Under the pieces are notes generated by a model. The model did no database searches, was not told the DNA's origin, and saw nothing but the letters and a program-made list of their open reading frames with translations. Below, one piece after another: positions 31,390 through 33,100 of a stretch of 33,100 nucleotides of DNA; the first letter of the stretch is position 1; each line of letters begins with the position of its first letter. Source of the stretch: Bigelowiella natans CCMP2755 (lineage: Eukaryota > Cercozoa > Chlorarachniophyceae); the NCBI GenBank assembly GCA_000320545.1, contig ADNK01001706.1:35001-68100 (forward strand), read 5' to 3'. Position numbers and translations under genes: made by a program.

Positions 31390-31932
31390 AAAAGTCCAAG
31401 GAAATTCTCTAAGACGTACATGTTTAGTTGTCGCATGTATAAAATGCAATGATATTTTTCTGAATTTCCATTTTCGTAGATATTCCGGTCTGAATTCGAT
31501 CGGGGTGCTCCACGAGTGAACATATCCCCCCCCCCGAGCTGTCACGATGTTGTCGCTCAAGTTCTGGGTATGTGCGCGACCCGTCACCTCCCCAACCACC
31601 CTTACATTCGATATTTTATCGTCTATAATTTCAATACAAGGCAATTTGAGATGTTGCTTCCTTGAGCGATCTGAAGAGTGATATGTATTTAGGTCGCTTT
31701 GTTCTTCTTCGATATTACAGGTCCCCTCTCCGCACATACACAATTTTCCCTCCCCGCTATATGGCCTGCTCTGACGCTGTTTTATGTGCTCAGGGCTAAG
31801 CAATTCCCTCTTAGCAAACGAACTCGATTTGCTAGGTGTGGCCAAGCCGACCAACGGTCTCCAGGTGCTGCTGCTCGAATAACGAATAAGCATATGCGTT
31901 CCTGCTTGCCTCGCCCCCCCTCCCGTCCACAC
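31318..31932 (-). CDS. Uncertain open reading frame overlapping U6
   Basis: A 204-codon frame on the minus strand. Its middle (for example LKLPCIEIIDDKISNVRVV and SKSSSFAKRELLSPEH) has protein-like composition, but its C-terminal quarter is translated U6 snRNA, which cannot be ancestral coding sequence. It could contain one or more real exons of an unrecognised gene, ending at an intron before the U6. A competing plus-strand reading starts after TTTTATGTGCTCAG at about 31796 (LSNSLLANELDLLGVAKP). I cannot choose. Confidence 0.25.
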   Translation of the reverse strand: MWTGGGARQAGTHMLIRYSSSSTWRPLVGLATPSKSSSFAKRELLSPEHIKQRQSRPYSGEGKLCMCGEGTCNIEEEQSDLNTYHSSDRSRKQHLKLPCIEIIDDKISNVRVVGEVTGRAHTQNLSDNIVTARGGGYVHSWSTPIEFRPEYLRKWKFRKISLHFIHATTKHVRLREFPWTFTPSGRCRKNWNDTEKISMAPAQG

Positions 31933-32307
31933 ACAGAGGCAGCGACACTGTATGTGATTTCCCCTCGCATGACGGCATTATGCGGGTCGTTTTGCTCTAA
32001 AGGTGATGGCGCTATACGTCGGGCAGTTCTTGGGCAGTCTCCTCTTCTATCAGGTAGCGGTGTTATAGATGACGCTCAAAACCCGGGATCTTCGGCCCGA
32101 TGCCTCCCCATTTCGCAGCACGCCTTTGTGTCATCGTCGTCGTCGTCCATTCGCTTTCCGCGGCGCCTGCAGTTTCCTGATTTCCCGTGCTTGATGGTTT
32201 CATTAGGGGTGGCTGACGCTTCGTTGGTATCACATCCGAAAGGTGCTGCGAGAGCGTCTTGAATCATGATCTTTTTTTAAATTTGAAAATATGAATATAC
32301 ATATTAC

Positions 32308-32349
<42 letters not shown>

Positions 32350-32357
32350 AGAGGGAG

Positions 32358-32398
<41 letters not shown>

Positions 32399-32721
32399 AA
32401 CATTTAAGTGCCAAAGTAGTTTGGGTGTTTGCACGTCTGGGTTGGTATCCCTTTCCTGACTACTTTCGCATCAAGCTAGTTACACAAAGGCAATCGTCGT
32501 TCAAAGGAGTATTGGTGTACCGACATGTTCCGTGCAGGTCGCCCCCCAATGGAATATCTATCCTGGAAAGACCGATTTTTTAAGTGGATGTAATTTAATC
32601 ATGTTTGCTCTTTATTCTTTTATCTGCGACAATGAAAACTCAGACCGTATTTGAATATGTGGATGCGAATTAATAACTAGGATGCGATAGATCATCCGAC
32701 AAGCCAAATAATAATAATTGC
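31933..32721. other. No gene resolved; (TA)n and (GA)n microsatellites
   Basis: Short frames occur on both strands at 32076-32270 without recognisable motifs. A TA tract (32309-32345) is followed by a GA tract (about 32361-32396). Downstream sequence to 32721 is AT-rich with no supported feature. Confidence 0.5.
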
Positions 32722-32909
32722 CTAGTCTACTCGCAAAATCAGCAGAGCATTCCGTGCCGCCCTTTTCCGCAGAGAATTCTGGAAGTGAGACCCAGGGGTA
32801 TTTGACAACGGGATGAGCGCAAAAGCCATGACGCGAATCGTTTTGATCCCCTTTTCGACCCCGAGGGAGCTTTTGTTTGCTCTCCCCAAAAGATCTTCAA
32901 CTCGCATCT
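32722..32909 (-). CDS. Possible terminal exon of an unknown gene
   Basis: A strong splice-acceptor-like sequence on the minus strand (CTGTTTTTTTTCCACAG, ending at 32910) precedes a 61-codon frame starting at ATG 32907 (MRVEDLLGRANKSSLGVEK) and ending at 32722. No family is recognised. Upstream exons, if any, would lie toward or beyond the right edge; 32911-33100 shows nothing else I can support. Confidence 0.3.
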
Positions 32910-33100
32910 CTGTGGAAAAAAAACAGAAAGATTACCTCTTTCACGTTTGGCGACAGAAAAACATAGATGTCGCACATAGCTGATACAGGTTTGATGGGTC
33001 AGCCGGAGATTTGCGCTGCTCGTCCCGTGGTTTGAAAACTGCTCCAAAGACTAAAGGACAGACCGCCACCTTGAACTGAAAGGATGGCTGAACAGTTAAA

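Noticed and set aside
1-33100. CRISPR arrays, bacterial operons or phage elements
   Set aside because: Repeats are microsatellites, palindrome islands or LINE-related; genes have spliceosomal introns, so prokaryotic systems are not supported.

Overview
The window is nuclear DNA from a eukaryotic microbe. The genes are split by GT-AG introns of about 60-400 nt (several carrying long microsatellites), there is a spliceosomal U6 snRNA sequence, non-LTR retrotransposon fragments and NuA4-type chromatin and receptor-kinase genes. One gene (7792-10820) encodes a DUF1995 protein, a family tied to plastids, with a signal peptide followed by a transit-peptide-like stretch, which suggests an alga with a complex (secondary) plastid. 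The intron density and moderate GC would fit a chlorarachniophyte or a cryptophyte, but I cannot fix the lineage from sequence alone.

Layout: 1-2482 no gene recognised; 2483-2985 (-) EAF6 histone-acetyltransferase subunit; 3844-5016 (+) RanBP2-finger/IBR/Rcat ubiquitin-ligase-like protein; 5716-7302 (-) type I-like glutamine synthetase; 7792-10820 (+) plastid-type DUF1995 protein, 12 exons; 10821-14164 intergenic with a 5'-truncated LINE; 14165-15879 (+) exostosin-family glycosyltransferase; 16869-17816 (-) unknown secreted acidic protein, 5 exons; 18718-21681 (+) membrane-anchored protein kinase, 10 exons; 22395-27010 (-) major royal jelly protein/Yellow family protein, at least 13 exons; 27544-28386 (+) unknown two-TM protein; 28387-30671 repeat-rich DNA; 30672-31389 (-) a LINE 3' fragment joined directly to a U6 snRNA sequence; 31390-33100 poorly resolved.

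Gene order largely alternates in strand, giving head-to-head pairs with 0.5-0.9 kb between starts (longer where a start is uncertain) and tail-to-tail pairs. All three tail-to-tail gaps (5017-5715, 15880-16868, 21682-22394) hold dense GCATGC/GCTAGC palindrome islands, which are scarce in the head-to-head gaps.

The exon models were assembled by hand by requiring GT-AG boundaries and continuous reading phase, and by matching family motifs. The most novel items are the kinase with a Cys-rich zinc-finger-like insertion between the glycine loop and the catalytic lysine, the U6-LINE chimera, the membrane-anchored MRJP gene outside insects, and the 3'-end palindrome islands. The genes do not form one obvious pathway.
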